From Demequina sp. (GTDB lineage: Bacteria; Actinomycetota; Actinomycetes; Actinomycetales; Demequinaceae): DNA of 64,000 bases. The translations under genes and the position numbers were made by a program. Location: positions 1,763,979 to 1,827,978 of the forward strand of contig JANQAD010000001.1 of the NCBI GenBank assembly GCA_024707205.1, in the 5' to 3' direction. The notes beneath the pieces were generated by a model. That model did no database searches, was not told the origin of the DNA, and was given only the letters and a program-made list of their open reading frames with translations. Below, in pieces: positions 21,548 through 29,848 of this stretch. Position 1 is the first letter of the stretch, and each line of letters opens with the position of its first letter.

Positions 21548-22810
21548 CTACGGGAGTGTTGTCACCAGCCGCTGTGCGAGCCGAGCGAGAGGCTCGCTCA
21601 TTCGAGATGCGAGTTCTTTGGAGTCAGCACTCTTCACCTGCGAGAGCGCGGAGAGGATCGCCTCCGGCGCGTGGCTCGCGAAGTACGCGACGCGCTCACT
21701 CACGTAGTCGATATCCAGGCGAGTGTCGCGCGCAAACGTGCGCCAGGAGTCGGGCGTGATCTGGTCGAGCGCGAACTGGTCGCCGATCGCCATTGCGACC
21801 TTGGGTGACGCACCGCCGGCGCGGGGGTACGGCGCGCCCGTCGCAGCGTCGTACATCGGGGCTAGGGTCACCGAGTCGCGAGCAAGGAGCACTGCATAGT
21901 TGCGCGCATGGGCGTCCGGCGCAGCCACAACGGTGTTGAAGACGACCATGTCGGCGAACCTGGCTACGGCGTCCTCCGCCTGCGCTGAGGTTGCAGCGTG
22001 TTCGCGGAACAGTCGGGCAATCTGCCCGACGCTAGGGCCGCCTTGGTCTTCATACTTCTCGGAGATTCCAAGGGCTTGGCACACGTCTTCCTGGTGGGTG
22101 CGCCGCAGCCCGCCGTCCGGTGTCGGCGCGCGATCAAAGCGTTCGACGACGAGAGCCGTCTCGGAGAGGAACTCCCGATACTCGGTTCGTGCAGCCGCGA
22201 TGCCGAGGCTCGCTGCGGCAGCCATGGTGACGTGTTCGGCGAGCGCCTGCAACCTCATCCGCCTGATGCCGGGCTTGACGATGTGGCTCGTAGGCTCCGC
22301 GCCGTGGGCGGTGAACCAGTGGCCGTTCTGCTGACGCAACGCGAATTTCTGCTGAGTGCCGCCGAGAGACCAGTGTTCGTCGGGCATGGTCCAAGACGCG
22401 GCCTCGTCCATGTCCAGTGCTGCGAGCCGCGCCTCGATGTCCGCGTCGGTGCAGGGTACTAGCGAGCCCGATCTGGCGAGGGTCTCATCGACTTCGCTTT
22501 CGAGGCAGAACTGGACGGCCCCTGCGCAGTCCTTGCCGATCGCGTGGAGCAGGCCCATGAGGTTCGACGGCTCGACGCCATGCTGGCGAGCGATCGCCGC
22601 GCGTGCGTTGGCATCCTCAGGCAGAAGACCGCTCACGAAGCGCGAGACGCGGGCGCCGGTGTATGCCGTCCCGCGCGCAAGCGCCAGCGACAGGGGGGTG
22701 TCATGAGATGCGTCGTCCAGGTACTCGAGACGAAAACTGGCTCTAGTCTGTTCGAGCGTGGCGACGTGATCGCCTTCCAGGAGGACTGCGAGCCGTTTGG
22801 GGCTGTTCAC
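21548..22810 (-). CDS. hipA: HipA-family Ser/Thr kinase toxin
   Basis: HipA toxins phosphorylate targets such as glutamyl-tRNA synthetase and induce growth arrest or persistence. This protein is 420 residues. The N-terminal HipA_N-like domain is followed by the kinase: the Gly/Ser loop WSLGGTQQKFAL (Ser148), the Lys motif SHIVKPGI (Lys179), the catalytic motif APDAHARNYAVL (Asp299, Asn304) and the metal-binding MYDAATG (Asp321). All key residues are in place, so it should be active. Its ATG overlaps the hipB stop by 4 bases, as expected for a co-regulated toxin-antitoxin pair. The target is not predictable from sequence. Confidence 0.93.
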   Translation of the reverse strand: MNSPKRLAVLLEGDHVATLEQTRASFRLEYLDDASHDTPLSLALARGTAYTGARVSRFVSGLLPEDANARAAIARQHGVEPSNLMGLLHAIGKDCAGAVQFCLESEVDETLARSGSLVPCTDADIEARLAALDMDEAASWTMPDEHWSLGGTQQKFALRQQNGHWFTAHGAEPTSHIVKPGIRRMRLQALAEHVTMAAAASLGIAAARTEYREFLSETALVVERFDRAPTPDGGLRRTHQEDVCQALGISEKYEDQGGPSVGQIARLFREHAATSAQAEDAVARFADMVVFNTVVAAPDAHARNYAVLLARDSVTLAPMYDAATGAPYPRAGGASPKVAMAIGDQFALDQITPDSWRTFARDTRLDIDYVSERVAYFASHAPEAILSALSQVKSADSKELASRMSEPLARLAQRLVTTLP

Positions 22811-23043
22811 AGGGGACTCCGGTCGTCGCGGATCAGGAGCGAAGCGTCGAGTGCGTTGAGCACTGCGAGGAGAGCGCCGAGCTCGGCGTTGTCCTTAGCG
22901 CCGTTCTCCAGTTGGTTGAGCCATGTCCGTGACACTCCCGCAGCCGAAGCAAGTTCTTCCTGGGTGAGTCCTCGCCGCGTGCGCAGGAGGCGTACCGACT
23001 GACCGATGCGAGTCATGGAGCGGGCGGGCAGGAACTCATCCAT
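22807..23043 (-). CDS. hipB: HipB-like HTH antitoxin and autorepressor
   Basis: A 78-residue XRE-type DNA-binding protein with the HTH LTQEELASAAGVSRTWLNQLENG, placed directly before hipA. HipB binds and neutralises HipA and represses the operon. I chose the ATG at 23043 although no Shine-Dalgarno sequence precedes it. The upstream palindromes come within 4 bases of it, so the message is probably leaderless. An earlier in-frame ATG at 23079 would lie inside the second operator and is less likely. Confidence 0.9.
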   Translation of the reverse strand: MDEFLPARSMTRIGQSVRLLRTRRGLTQEELASAAGVSRTWLNQLENGAKDNAELGALLAVLNALDASLLIRDDRSPL

Positions 23044-23046
23044 GGT

Positions 23047-23118
23047 TGTTACCGTACGTGAACACCGCGACGATGTCAACGTACATGAACATTGCGACCA
23101 TGTTCATGTACGTTAACA
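23047..23118. promoter_or_regulatory. Three palindromic operators upstream of hipBA
   Basis: Three 18-bp palindromes centred on GTAC lie at 23047-23064, 23074-23091 and 23101-23118 (best copy TGTTCATGTACGTTAACA). All keep TGT, a central GTAC and ACA. Their starts are exactly 27 bases apart, which suits cooperative binding of HipB or HipAB. The region is much richer in A and T than its surroundings and should contain the promoter. Confidence 0.8.
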
Positions 23119-23123
23119 GGGAA

Positions 23124-23771
23124 CTAGAATCCCGCGTTCATCATGCAGGTGCGGACGGGTCCCAGCGAGCCGTCTGGGAGGAAGCCCTCCTCGCTGCCCA
23201 TCTCATGGAGTTTCGTGGCGATCTCATCTGCGCTCAGGCCCTCAGGGTCGAACGGGATGCCGGCTCCCTTAAGGCATTCGGAAATCTCGGGGACGGCGTC
23301 CAAGATCATCTGATTGCCGGCATCCACCGACGAGGGTTGCATCTGGTAGAGCGCCTCGACGGCTTCGGAGTTCTCCCGGATGCACGCTTCCGCGGTGGGG
23401 TTGCCGCTCGCGGGGCTTTCGTAGCTGTACGAGATGAACGGAAAGCCGTATGACTGGTCGTTCATGTCCACTTGGGTGCGGATGCCCGCCAAGTTGATGC
23501 ACTCGAGCGAGGTCGTGACCGCGGTCTTGTAGTCCTCGAAATCAACAGCGCCAGTGTCGAGCGCCGACTTGAGCAACGCCACCTGCTCGGCGGAGTAGCC
23601 GGAGTCTTTGGCTTTGCCGATGTACCCCTTCACGAGGAGCTGGAACGCCCCCAGTTCGCTTGTTGGGGACATGCTGGCCGACGAACCCCCATCGCATCCC
23701 GTGAGTGACGCTGCCGCCACGACAAGGCAGATGAGAGCGATGCCGACTCTCGTATATCCCGTCGCCGTCAC
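23124..23771 (-). CDS. Lipoprotein of the uncharacterised four-member family (paralogue 2)
   Basis: Predicted lipoprotein of 215 residues; lipobox SLTGC. It shares the family pattern EQVALLKSAL, then FEDYKTAV with a following Cys, FPFISYSY, C....EAVEALYQMQP, and ISECLKGAG, with a terminal Cys (TCMMNAGF). The GTG start at 23769-23771 overlaps the stop of the FtsX-like permease by 4 bases. This links the lipoprotein directly to the ABC system, and I infer that it acts at the outer membrane face with that transporter. No known family is recognised. Confidence 0.87.
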   Translation of the reverse strand: MTATGYTRVGIALICLVVAAASLTGCDGGSSASMSPTSELGAFQLLVKGYIGKAKDSGYSAEQVALLKSALDTGAVDFEDYKTAVTTSLECINLAGIRTQVDMNDQSYGFPFISYSYESPASGNPTAEACIRENSEAVEALYQMQPSSVDAGNQMILDAVPEISECLKGAGIPFDPEGLSADEIATKLHEMGSEEGFLPDGSLGPVRTCMMNAGF

Positions 23772-24883
23772 CGGTCCTTGAGCGCATTCAGCAGCGTGCC
23801 GGTGGGCCTGAGTCCAAGCAGGATCACCACGATGGACGCCCCGAGCACGGTCAGCAGCGCGTGCGCGGTCACCTGCGTCAGCGCCTGTTCCACGCGCGCG
23901 CCCATCGCGACGGCGCCCACCACGCCAAGCGACCAGCCAACGAGCAGCCCCACCAATGCGACGACGCCCCACTCGGACGCCTGCGCCATCAGGCGCGAGG
24001 GCGCGCGCATTCCGAATGTGGCATAGATCGCCACGTGGGAGCGGCGGAACCACTGCAGCATCGCCCACAGCAGGCCCAGCAGCGCGGCGGTTGCCACCCA
24101 CAGGTAGCGCAACTGGCGGTCCTCGTAGGCGTGGGTGTAGTCCACGGTGAAGTCGGACTCGAACAGGCGAGGGTTGGGGATCGCCGGCAGCCCGTTGTAT
24201 GCCAGGTAGGAGGGGAGTGCCGCCTCCACGGCGCTGTGGTGGGCCGCGTCGGTGCGCACGTAGCACGTGTCTGCGGTGTCGGTCAGTTGGGAGGGCATGA
24301 GCATGGCGCCGTCGAACTCCTCTCCCATCACGGCCGAGTCGGCGACGCGCAACGTCAGGGGGTCGGACTCGCCGGCTGGCGCGGAGAACGACGCCCGCTG
24401 CGTCACGCGCACCACGTCGCCGTCGTGCGCGCCCGTGCGCTCCGCGAAGCCCAACGTGCCGATCACGATGCCGTTCGTTGCCGGAGCCACACCAAGGAAC
24501 GTCGAGACCCCGGAGGACACCGCGTAGATGGACGCCCGCCCACCGGGGATGTACGACAGCGACCCGTTCGCATCTCCGCGCGTGAGCGCGAACGAGCCGT
24601 CGATCCCGTCAACCCTTGCCAGCCGGTCGCACACGTCCGCGGGCACGGGGTTCTGCATGCCGTCCTGCCGCGCGCCGGTCACCACGAACACGTAGCCGCC
24701 TGCGTCGATCCACGCCTTCTCGCCCTCTACCAGGCGCGTAACGCTCACCGCGTCCGCGGCGCCCGCGGCCACGGACCACGCCACGGCGACAGTCAGTAGC
24801 AGCGTTGTCCACCGCCCGGTGCGCGCGGTCGCGACGCCTTCGCGCGCGGCGAGCGACAGCGGCCACACCCGCCGCCGACTCAT
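23768..24883 (-). CDS. FtsX/MacB-like ABC transporter permease
   Basis: Membrane protein of 371 residues. One helix lies near 27-48, followed by an extracytoplasmic domain of about 210 residues (50-262), then three helices (about 265-287, 308-335, 338-362). This is the MacB/FtsX topology, in which energy drives extracytoplasmic conformational change more than transmembrane transport. It overlaps the ATPase gene by 4 bases upstream and the lipoprotein gene by 4 bases downstream. It is about half the length of the usual actinobacterial two-module FtsX permeases. The substrate is unknown. Confidence 0.85.
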   Translation of the reverse strand: MSRRRVWPLSLAAREGVATARTGRWTTLLLTVAVAWSVAAGAADAVSVTRLVEGEKAWIDAGGYVFVVTGARQDGMQNPVPADVCDRLARVDGIDGSFALTRGDANGSLSYIPGGRASIYAVSSGVSTFLGVAPATNGIVIGTLGFAERTGAHDGDVVRVTQRASFSAPAGESDPLTLRVADSAVMGEEFDGAMLMPSQLTDTADTCYVRTDAAHHSAVEAALPSYLAYNGLPAIPNPRLFESDFTVDYTHAYEDRQLRYLWVATAALLGLLWAMLQWFRRSHVAIYATFGMRAPSRLMAQASEWGVVALVGLLVGWSLGVVGAVAMGARVEQALTQVTAHALLTVLGASIVVILLGLRPTGTLLNALKDR

Positions 24884-25527
24884 GCGCGCGCCCTTTCGTG
24901 GATCACGCCGTCTCTGAGCTCCAACACCAGATCGCAGCGCTCGGCCACCTCGGGGTCATGCGTGACGACCACCACGGTGCGCTCTCCATGCGAGCCGATC
25001 ATCGCCTCCAGCACGGTCGCCGAGGTCTTCGCGTCGAGCTGCCCGGTGGGCTCGTCGGCGAGGATGATGGGCCGCCCACTCGCCAGCGCGCGGGCGATCG
25101 CCACGCGCTGCGCCTCGCCGCCGGAGAGGATTCGCGCGGGCTCGTCCTCTCGCCCAGCCAGCCCGACGCTGTGTAGGGCCTCCCGCGATCTCGCCGCAGC
25201 GTCGGGCCGGGAAGTCCCTGCTGAGTAGGCGCCGATCATCACGTTGTCCAGCGCGGTGCGGTCCGGGAGCAGGGAGACGGTCTGCAGCACCCACGAGGCG
25301 ACGTCCTCGAGCGGCCGCTCGGTGGCGGAGTCGTCGATGGCGTGAATGGAGCCTGCCTGCATGGGCAGCAGGCGGCCCATGAGCGACAGCAGGGTGGTCT
25401 TGCCGGATCCCGACGGCCCGATGATCGCCGCGGACGTGCCGGGCGGGATGTCGAAGTCCACGCCGGCGAGCACCTGGTGATCCCCGTGAGGGTAGGTGTA
25501 GGCGACGCCGGTGGCGACTAGCCGCAC
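24880..25527 (-). CDS. ABC transporter ATP-binding protein (LolD/MacB type)
   Basis: Cytosolic ATPase of 215 residues. The Walker A is GPSGSGKTT, the Q-loop lies near VLQTVSLLPDR, the signature is ILSGGEAQRVAIARAL, the Walker B is PIILADEPTG, and the switch His is in VVVTHDP. Serine of the usual LSGGQ/E motif is kept. It overlaps the adaptor gene by 10 bases and the permease by 4. The subfamily drives MacB-, LolCE- and FtsX-type systems. Confidence 0.95.
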   Translation of the reverse strand: MRLVATGVAYTYPHGDHQVLAGVDFDIPPGTSAAIIGPSGSGKTTLLSLMGRLLPMQAGSIHAIDDSATERPLEDVASWVLQTVSLLPDRTALDNVMIGAYSAGTSRPDAAARSREALHSVGLAGREDEPARILSGGEAQRVAIARALASGRPIILADEPTGQLDAKTSATVLEAMIGSHGERTVVVVTHDPEVAERCDLVLELRDGVIHERARA

Positions 25528-26549
25528 GTGAGGTCCTGACGCACGTCGCGGGGGTTGATGAGCACCGCCTGACCCACGAGGGACTGGTCAAGGTCGACGG
25601 TGCCGAGCGTGCCGCCCGTCGGGGTGACGGCGACTGGCGCGCCGTCGACGCTGGGGAAGATGCAGGTGGCGCCGGTCTCGTCGCTGAAGACCGCGGAACT
25701 CGGGACAGTGCCCACCACCTGCGGGTCCACGAGGGCGACCGTGCCCACGCCCTCCGTGGTGGTGCCCATCGTCGCCGCGATCTCGGCCACAGCGTCGGGC
25801 TCCGTGACGGCACCCGAGCCGACCGTGTACGGAACCGTAACGCCGGAGACGGTAAGAGTGGTGTCGCCGCCAGTGGGCAGGTTGGGCGTCTCGGTGACCG
25901 CGATCGCCGCGAGTCCCGCGGTGGTCTTGAACAGTTCAGTGCCGGGGCTGACGGACTGGCCGAGGGTCACCGACAGCTCCGCGACCGTGACCGGTCCCTG
26001 CCCTACCCACACCAGGGACGCCAGAGACAGCGTGCCGTTGTCCTTGCCCCAGCCGTAGTGCTTGTTGAACGCCTTGATGGACTTCTCGGTGGCCGGGCCC
26101 GCGTCGCCGTCGACGGTGCCCGAGTAGAAGCCCAGCTCCTTGAGCAGCTGCTGCGCGGTCTTCACGTCCGAGCCCTTGAGCCCACGGTAAATGTCCTGGA
26201 ACAGCGGCGCCTTGCTCGCGTAAGCCACGAGCTTCGCGTTGTTCACAGCACCGACGACGGTGCCCGTCTTGACGTCGCTCGTTGGCTCGATCTTGAGCGC
26301 GGTCAACGTGCCCGACGCGTTGGTTGCGGGGGCCAGCGCCGTCGCGAATTCCACGGTGATGGCCACGGTCGCCTCTTGATAGCGCTCGGCCCGCTCCACG
26401 GCGCCGACGAGCGGCGCAACCTCAGAGGCCGACTCCAGTGGGGACTCTCCCGACTTAGCGATGACCAGCGCGATACCTGCGGCGAGCGGTGCAATCAGCG
26501 CGAGCGCGACGGCGATCGCGAGCCCGCCCGAACGTGTCTTGCTTGGCAT
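25518..26549 (-). CDS. Membrane-anchored adaptor with peptidoglycan-binding domain (MacA-like)
   Basis: A 343-residue protein with one N-terminal helix (about 10-32), so it should face outward. A peptidoglycan-binding domain 1 lies near 115-170 (YRGLKGSDVKTAQQLLKELGFYSGTVDGDAG). Biotinyl-lipoyl/beta-barrel-like segments follow (VAELSVTLGQSVSPGTELFKT). This is the layout of periplasmic-adaptor proteins paired with MacB-like ABC systems in Gram-positive bacteria. It is the first gene of adaptor-ATPase-permease-lipoprotein. A broken copy of its N-terminus lies at about 27880-28110. Confidence 0.85.
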   Translation of the reverse strand: MPSKTRSGGLAIAVALALIAPLAAGIALVIAKSGESPLESASEVAPLVGAVERAERYQEATVAITVEFATALAPATNASGTLTALKIEPTSDVKTGTVVGAVNNAKLVAYASKAPLFQDIYRGLKGSDVKTAQQLLKELGFYSGTVDGDAGPATEKSIKAFNKHYGWGKDNGTLSLASLVWVGQGPVTVAELSVTLGQSVSPGTELFKTTAGLAAIAVTETPNLPTGGDTTLTVSGVTVPYTVGSGAVTEPDAVAEIAATMGTTTEGVGTVALVDPQVVGTVPSSAVFSDETGATCIFPSVDGAPVAVTPTGGTLGTVDLDQSLVGQAVLINPRDVRQDLTCG

Positions 26550-26648
26550 GCTGCCTGATCAGCCCCCTTTGACGGCGCGACGATGCGTTGAGTGTGAGTG
26601 TACTGACACGTCAACCTCTGTCTCCGTCAAGGCACACCTGGACCGCGC

Positions 26649-27305
26649 CTAGCGGTTCGTCGTTGGAAGCGCGAGACCTTGCATACAGTCGGTTGCCGGG
26701 TAGATCTCGAAGTCGCCGTACTGGTTGTACAGCCTTACGGCTGCCATCACGATTTCCTCAGTGCTCTCGCCAATCAAGTCTTCGGGTATGTCGTGATCGC
26801 GCAAGCACTGGGCGATCGAGGAAGCCTTCTCGTCGGCGGCGAGCCAGTAGGACTCCTTGGCCTGCGGCTGGAAACTGTAGACGCGACTGATGTACTTCAC
26901 CGTCTCCGCGTCGCACGACTCGATGATCGCGGACTGCTGGTTGGTGTCCATTGTCGCGGGACCAGTGATGTACTCAATGCGCGGGAACGGCGGATACCAG
27001 GTGTCGTCCGCGATGACGGTTCCCGTTGTGAATCCGGCGTCACGAAGGCACTGCTGGTTGTCTCGCTGTGCGTCCATCATGTCCGTTATGGTTACTTCCC
27101 CGCGCGCATCGGCGGCATCTAGTAGCGCCAGTTGAGCCTCGTCGACGCGGTAGTCGGCGGCAGCCATCTTCTGGGTCTCCGCCATTACTTTCGCGAAGAG
27201 TTCCTTGGTGCTGGGGCTAGGGGAGGGTTGGGCGCTCTGTGCGGAACAACCGACCAAGGCAGTGGCCAACACTGCTAGTGCTACGGCTGTTGCGATGCGA
27301 CTCAT
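26649..27305 (-). CDS. Lipoprotein of the uncharacterised four-member family (paralogue 3)
   Basis: Predicted lipoprotein of 218 residues; lipobox ALVGC. The family pattern is EAQLALLDAAD, a Cys in QQCLRDAG, FPRIEY, C....VKYISRVYSFQP, and IAQCLRDH, with a late Cys (DCMQG). The DYK segment is changed to TDMMDAQ. The ATG at 27305 is chosen because GGAAGGG lies about 9 bases upstream. It sits about 100 bases before the adaptor gene, the same order as the broken lipoprotein-adaptor pair further right. Function unknown. Confidence 0.86.
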   Translation of the reverse strand: MSRIATAVALAVLATALVGCSAQSAQPSPSPSTKELFAKVMAETQKMAAADYRVDEAQLALLDAADARGEVTITDMMDAQRDNQQCLRDAGFTTGTVIADDTWYPPFPRIEYITGPATMDTNQQSAIIESCDAETVKYISRVYSFQPQAKESYWLAADEKASSIAQCLRDHDIPEDLIGESTEEIVMAAVRLYNQYGDFEIYPATDCMQGLALPTTNR

Positions 27306-27326
27306 GGAGTGTTCCCTTCCGCACAT

Positions 27327-27360
27327 GCAGGAGGAGCCGTCGCAACACGGCTCCTCCTGC
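27327..27360 (-). terminator. Perfect 14-bp hairpin after the small secreted protein gene
   Basis: 27327-27340 pairs perfectly with 27347-27360 around a 6-base loop. It begins 5 bases after the stop of the small secreted protein and ends before the next lipoprotein gene. It lacks a T-run; it is a likely terminator or 3'-stabilising structure. Confidence 0.7.
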
Positions 27361-27365
27361 CGTGG

Positions 27366-27740
27366 CTAGTGTGCGATGAACGCGAGGTACGAGGTGGGAG
27401 CGGCCGTGCTTGAGTACTCCACGTTGCTCTTCGAACCGTCGAGGTTGACACCGCCGATGGACTTCGGCGAGTACGAGATGATTGTCTGCTGGTCGATGAG
27501 GTTGTCGGACCATGGGCCGTATCCGGTCCATGTTTCGCCGCCTACGTAGTCGTAGCGCCCGTTGCTCCGGGTCTCGATGCATCCCTTCTTGGTGTACACC
27601 GTCGCGATTCCTCCAGAGTCCTTCGAGCCGGGGCTATACGCACATGTTGCTGCCTCGGCGGGGCTGCCGAATGCGAACACTGCTGCCATCACCAGCGCGG
27701 CGATGCTCGCGCCGACTCCACCCTTCTTGGTAACTGCCAT
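27366..27740 (-). CDS. Small secreted two-cysteine protein, bacteriocin-like candidate
   Basis: A 124-residue precursor with a clear Sec signal peptide (about 1-30, cut after SPAEA) and a mature part of about 94 residues. The two cysteines (Cys33, Cys54) could form one disulfide. The mature region is rich in Gly, Ser, Tyr and Thr and contains GGETWTGYGPWSDN. Size, export signal and the nearby FtsX/MacB-type ABC system recall the lactococcin 972 group, but the similarity is weak and unproven. GGAGG lies 6 bases before the ATG at 27740. A strong hairpin follows the stop, so it is probably its own transcription unit. Confidence 0.75.
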   Translation of the reverse strand: MAVTKKGGVGASIAALVMAAVFAFGSPAEAATCAYSPGSKDSGGIATVYTKKGCIETRSNGRYDYVGGETWTGYGPWSDNLIDQQTIISYSPKSIGGVNLDGSKSNVEYSSTAAPTSYLAFIAH

Positions 27741-27879
27741 GGTCACCCTCCATATTTGGTTGTGGACCCTCGTTGGTCCGCTCGTAACGTTATGAGTGAG
27801 GGAGGGGGGGGGCGTCAAGCCCCCATTTATGGGGACACGGCTAACCCCGAGCCAAACGTGGAGCTGTTGCCGACGTCGG

Positions 27880-28110
27880 GCATGGGTGGTCAAGCAAAGA
27901 AGCCCGACGCGTAGGTTGCGGGGGCGAGCGCCGTCGCGAGTTGCACGGTAATGACCACCGTGGCCTATTGGTAGCGCTCCGCGCGCTCGAGAGCGCCCTC
28001 GTGAGGCTCAACCTGGGACGCGAACTCAAGTGGAGACTCGCCGGACTTGGCGATGACGAGAGCGATTCCCGCGGCGAGCGGGGCGATGAGCACGGTCGCC
28101 GCTATCGCGG
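27880..28110 (-). pseudogene. Broken duplicate of the peptidoglycan-binding adaptor N-terminus
   Basis: Reading leftward from about 28110, the sequence matches the N-terminal 80 or so residues of the adaptor at 25518-26549: IAPLAAGIALVIAKSGESPLE, ERAERYQ, then a TAG stop in place of Glu, then ATVVITVQLATALAPATYASG. Similarity ends near 27885. It is fused directly to the end of lipoprotein paralogue 4, so a lipoprotein-adaptor pair was once duplicated here and then decayed. The remaining bases up to 27741 hold the upstream region of the small secreted gene and a run of nine or so G. Confidence 0.85.
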
Positions 28111-28745
28111 GCCGTTCTGAGCGGCAAGGAACCCCGTGGACATGACACACGGTTGTGACGTGGGATCATTGAGAGCGTGGAACGCGTCGGAGTCCACCCG
28201 GACGATCTCGTCTATCGGCGCTGCGGGATCAACGTCCACGCCTGCATTCTCGAGGCAAGCGATGAGTTTGTCGCGGTACTCAGCAGCGAGCGTGTTGTAC
28301 GCCTCTATTGCCGAAGGTTGCGAGGTGTAGAGGTCGCTCACGAGTGATACTTCGCTCTGGTAGCAATTCTCTCTCACCACCTCATCGCCTTCTGTACGTC
28401 TTCGCCCTCGGGCATGACGATGCCAACTTCGATGATCGGCAGGCCGAGTTGTTCGTACTGTTCACTAAAGTCCACCCGGCCTTGGATCGAGCCCTCCAGG
28501 CAGGCAACGTAGGCCTGCATTCTCTCCTTGTAGTCCTGATACGTGACTTCGCCGGATTCAAGGGACTGCCTAAAGATAGCGAGCTGAGCCTCGTTCGCCT
28601 CGGGGTAATGGGGGAGAGTGGATTGCGCGTCCGTCTGCCATTGTTTCGTGATCTCTTCGTGTGAGGGCCCAGATGCTGTTGAGCATCCCGCGACCAACAC
28701 GCAAGACGCTGCCACGAGCAGTCCAGTGCGGAATCCGTTTTCCAC
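28102..28745 (-). CDS. Lipoprotein of the uncharacterised four-member family (paralogue 4), frameshifted
   Basis: The repaired length is 214 residues; lipobox VLVAGC. The family pattern is EAQLAIFRQSLES, YQDYKERM with a following Cys, LPIIEV, C....SLVSDLYTSQP, and LIACLENAG, with a late Cys (CVMSTGF). The GTG start at 28743-28745 has GGGAGG upstream. The frame breaks near 28388, where one missing base separates VQK from DEVVRENCYQ. The last residues (after STGF) come from the fused adaptor remnant, so the native end has probably been replaced. It may be a decaying copy. Confidence 0.78.
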
Positions 28746-28811
28746 GCCGCCTCCCGTCGAGGTGGGAACCTGCGCGCGAGCGTACACCGAACTCCGATAT
28801 TCTGGCTGGTG

Positions 28812-28825
28812 TTACCAGTCGGTAA
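28812..28825. promoter_or_regulatory. Inverted repeat upstream of the phosphotransferase gene
   Basis: TTACCAGTCGGTAA, two perfect 5-base arms around four bases, 21 bases before the start codon. The form suits a TetR/MarR-type operator; the regulator is unknown. Confidence 0.4.
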
Positions 28826-28846
28826 GCGAAGAGTTGAAGGATCTCG

Positions 28847-29848
28847 ATGGAGAGCATCACCAAGAACCGGCAGTCGCTGGATACCCTGCGCGCGATGGTC
28901 GCGCGAGCCTACGGTCCGGGCGCGGTTCCCGGCGGCGACGACTTCGCCGAGGAACTCGGCCACGGCTGGTTCAACGTCGCCTACGCGATCACGCTCGCGG
29001 GTGGCCGCAGGGTGGTGCTCAAGATCGCACCGCCCGCCGGGGTGCGCGTCATGACCTACGAGCATCAGATGATGCGCATCGAGCTCGCGGCGCTGGACCT
29101 GATCCGCGCCCAGACCGCCGTGCCGGTTCCCAAGGTGGACTTCGCGGACACGACCGGCGAGATCATCGAGGCCGACTGGTTCTTCATGGACTTCATCGAC
29201 GGCGACAACCTGGGGATCGAGTCGCAAGAGGGGCGCATCTCGGACGCGGAGCGTGCCGACTATGCCCGCCAACTGGGCGCGCTCAACCGCGAACTCAACC
29301 GACCCGTCGGGCCGTGGTTTGGGCCGCTCGCCGGACCCGGTTTCGCCACGTGGCGCGAGGCGTTCCTATCCATGATCGAGGACGTGCTGAAGGACGGCGA
29401 GGCCCTGGGCGTGGACCTGGCCCGCGACTACGCCGAGATCCGTGCGGCGATCGCTCGCGACGCCGGTGCCCTGGACGCCGTCGCCGAGCCGCGGTTCATC
29501 GAGTGGGACCTGTGGGACTCCAACGTGATGATCCGTGACGGCCGAATCGTGGCGATCATCGACCACGAGCGCGCGTTCTATGGGGACCCTCTCATGGAGG
29601 CGTGCTTCACCGCTCTCGACCTGCCGGCGTTCGGCGACGCGACCGCGTTCCGCGAGGGCTACGGGCTGGGCGCGCTCGATGCCCCGGCGCGCACGCGACG
29701 CCGCCTCTACACCCTTTACCTGGTGCTCATCATGATCATCGAGACCCGCTATCGCGGCCACACCGACGACGACGCCTACGACTGGGCGCGCGAGCGCCTC
29801 ACCGAGATCCTGTCGCTGCTCGGCGAGCCGGCCGGAGACCCGGCGTGA
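28847..29848 (+). CDS. APH-family phosphotransferase (aminoglycoside/choline kinase-like)
   Basis: A 333-residue protein kinase-like small-molecule kinase. The N-lobe has GHGWFNVAYAITL and the ATP-binding Lys in RVVLKIAPP. The catalytic loop reads FIEWDLWDSNVMI, with Trp where HGD is usual but the Asp and Asn kept. The metal-binding motif is AIIDHERAFYGDP. Family members phosphorylate aminoglycosides, macrolides, choline or sugars; the substrate cannot be read from sequence. GAAGG lies 6 bases before the ATG. It overlaps the MFS gene by 4 bases (GTGA), so kinase and permease are co-translated, perhaps for uptake and trapping, or efflux, of one compound. Confidence 0.85.
   Translation: MESITKNRQSLDTLRAMVARAYGPGAVPGGDDFAEELGHGWFNVAYAITLAGGRRVVLKIAPPAGVRVMTYEHQMMRIELAALDLIRAQTAVPVPKVDFADTTGEIIEADWFFMDFIDGDNLGIESQEGRISDAERADYARQLGALNRELNRPVGPWFGPLAGPGFATWREAFLSMIEDVLKDGEALGVDLARDYAEIRAAIARDAGALDAVAEPRFIEWDLWDSNVMIRDGRIVAIIDHERAFYGDPLMEACFTALDLPAFGDATAFREGYGLGALDAPARTRRRLYTLYLVLIMIIETRYRGHTDDDAYDWARERLTEILSLLGEPAGDPA

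Noticed and set aside
27366..27740. Firm assignment of the small secreted protein to lactococcin 972
   Set aside because: Only size, export signal and a loose GG.TW..G similarity support it, and the accompanying permease is half the usual length; kept as a candidate only.
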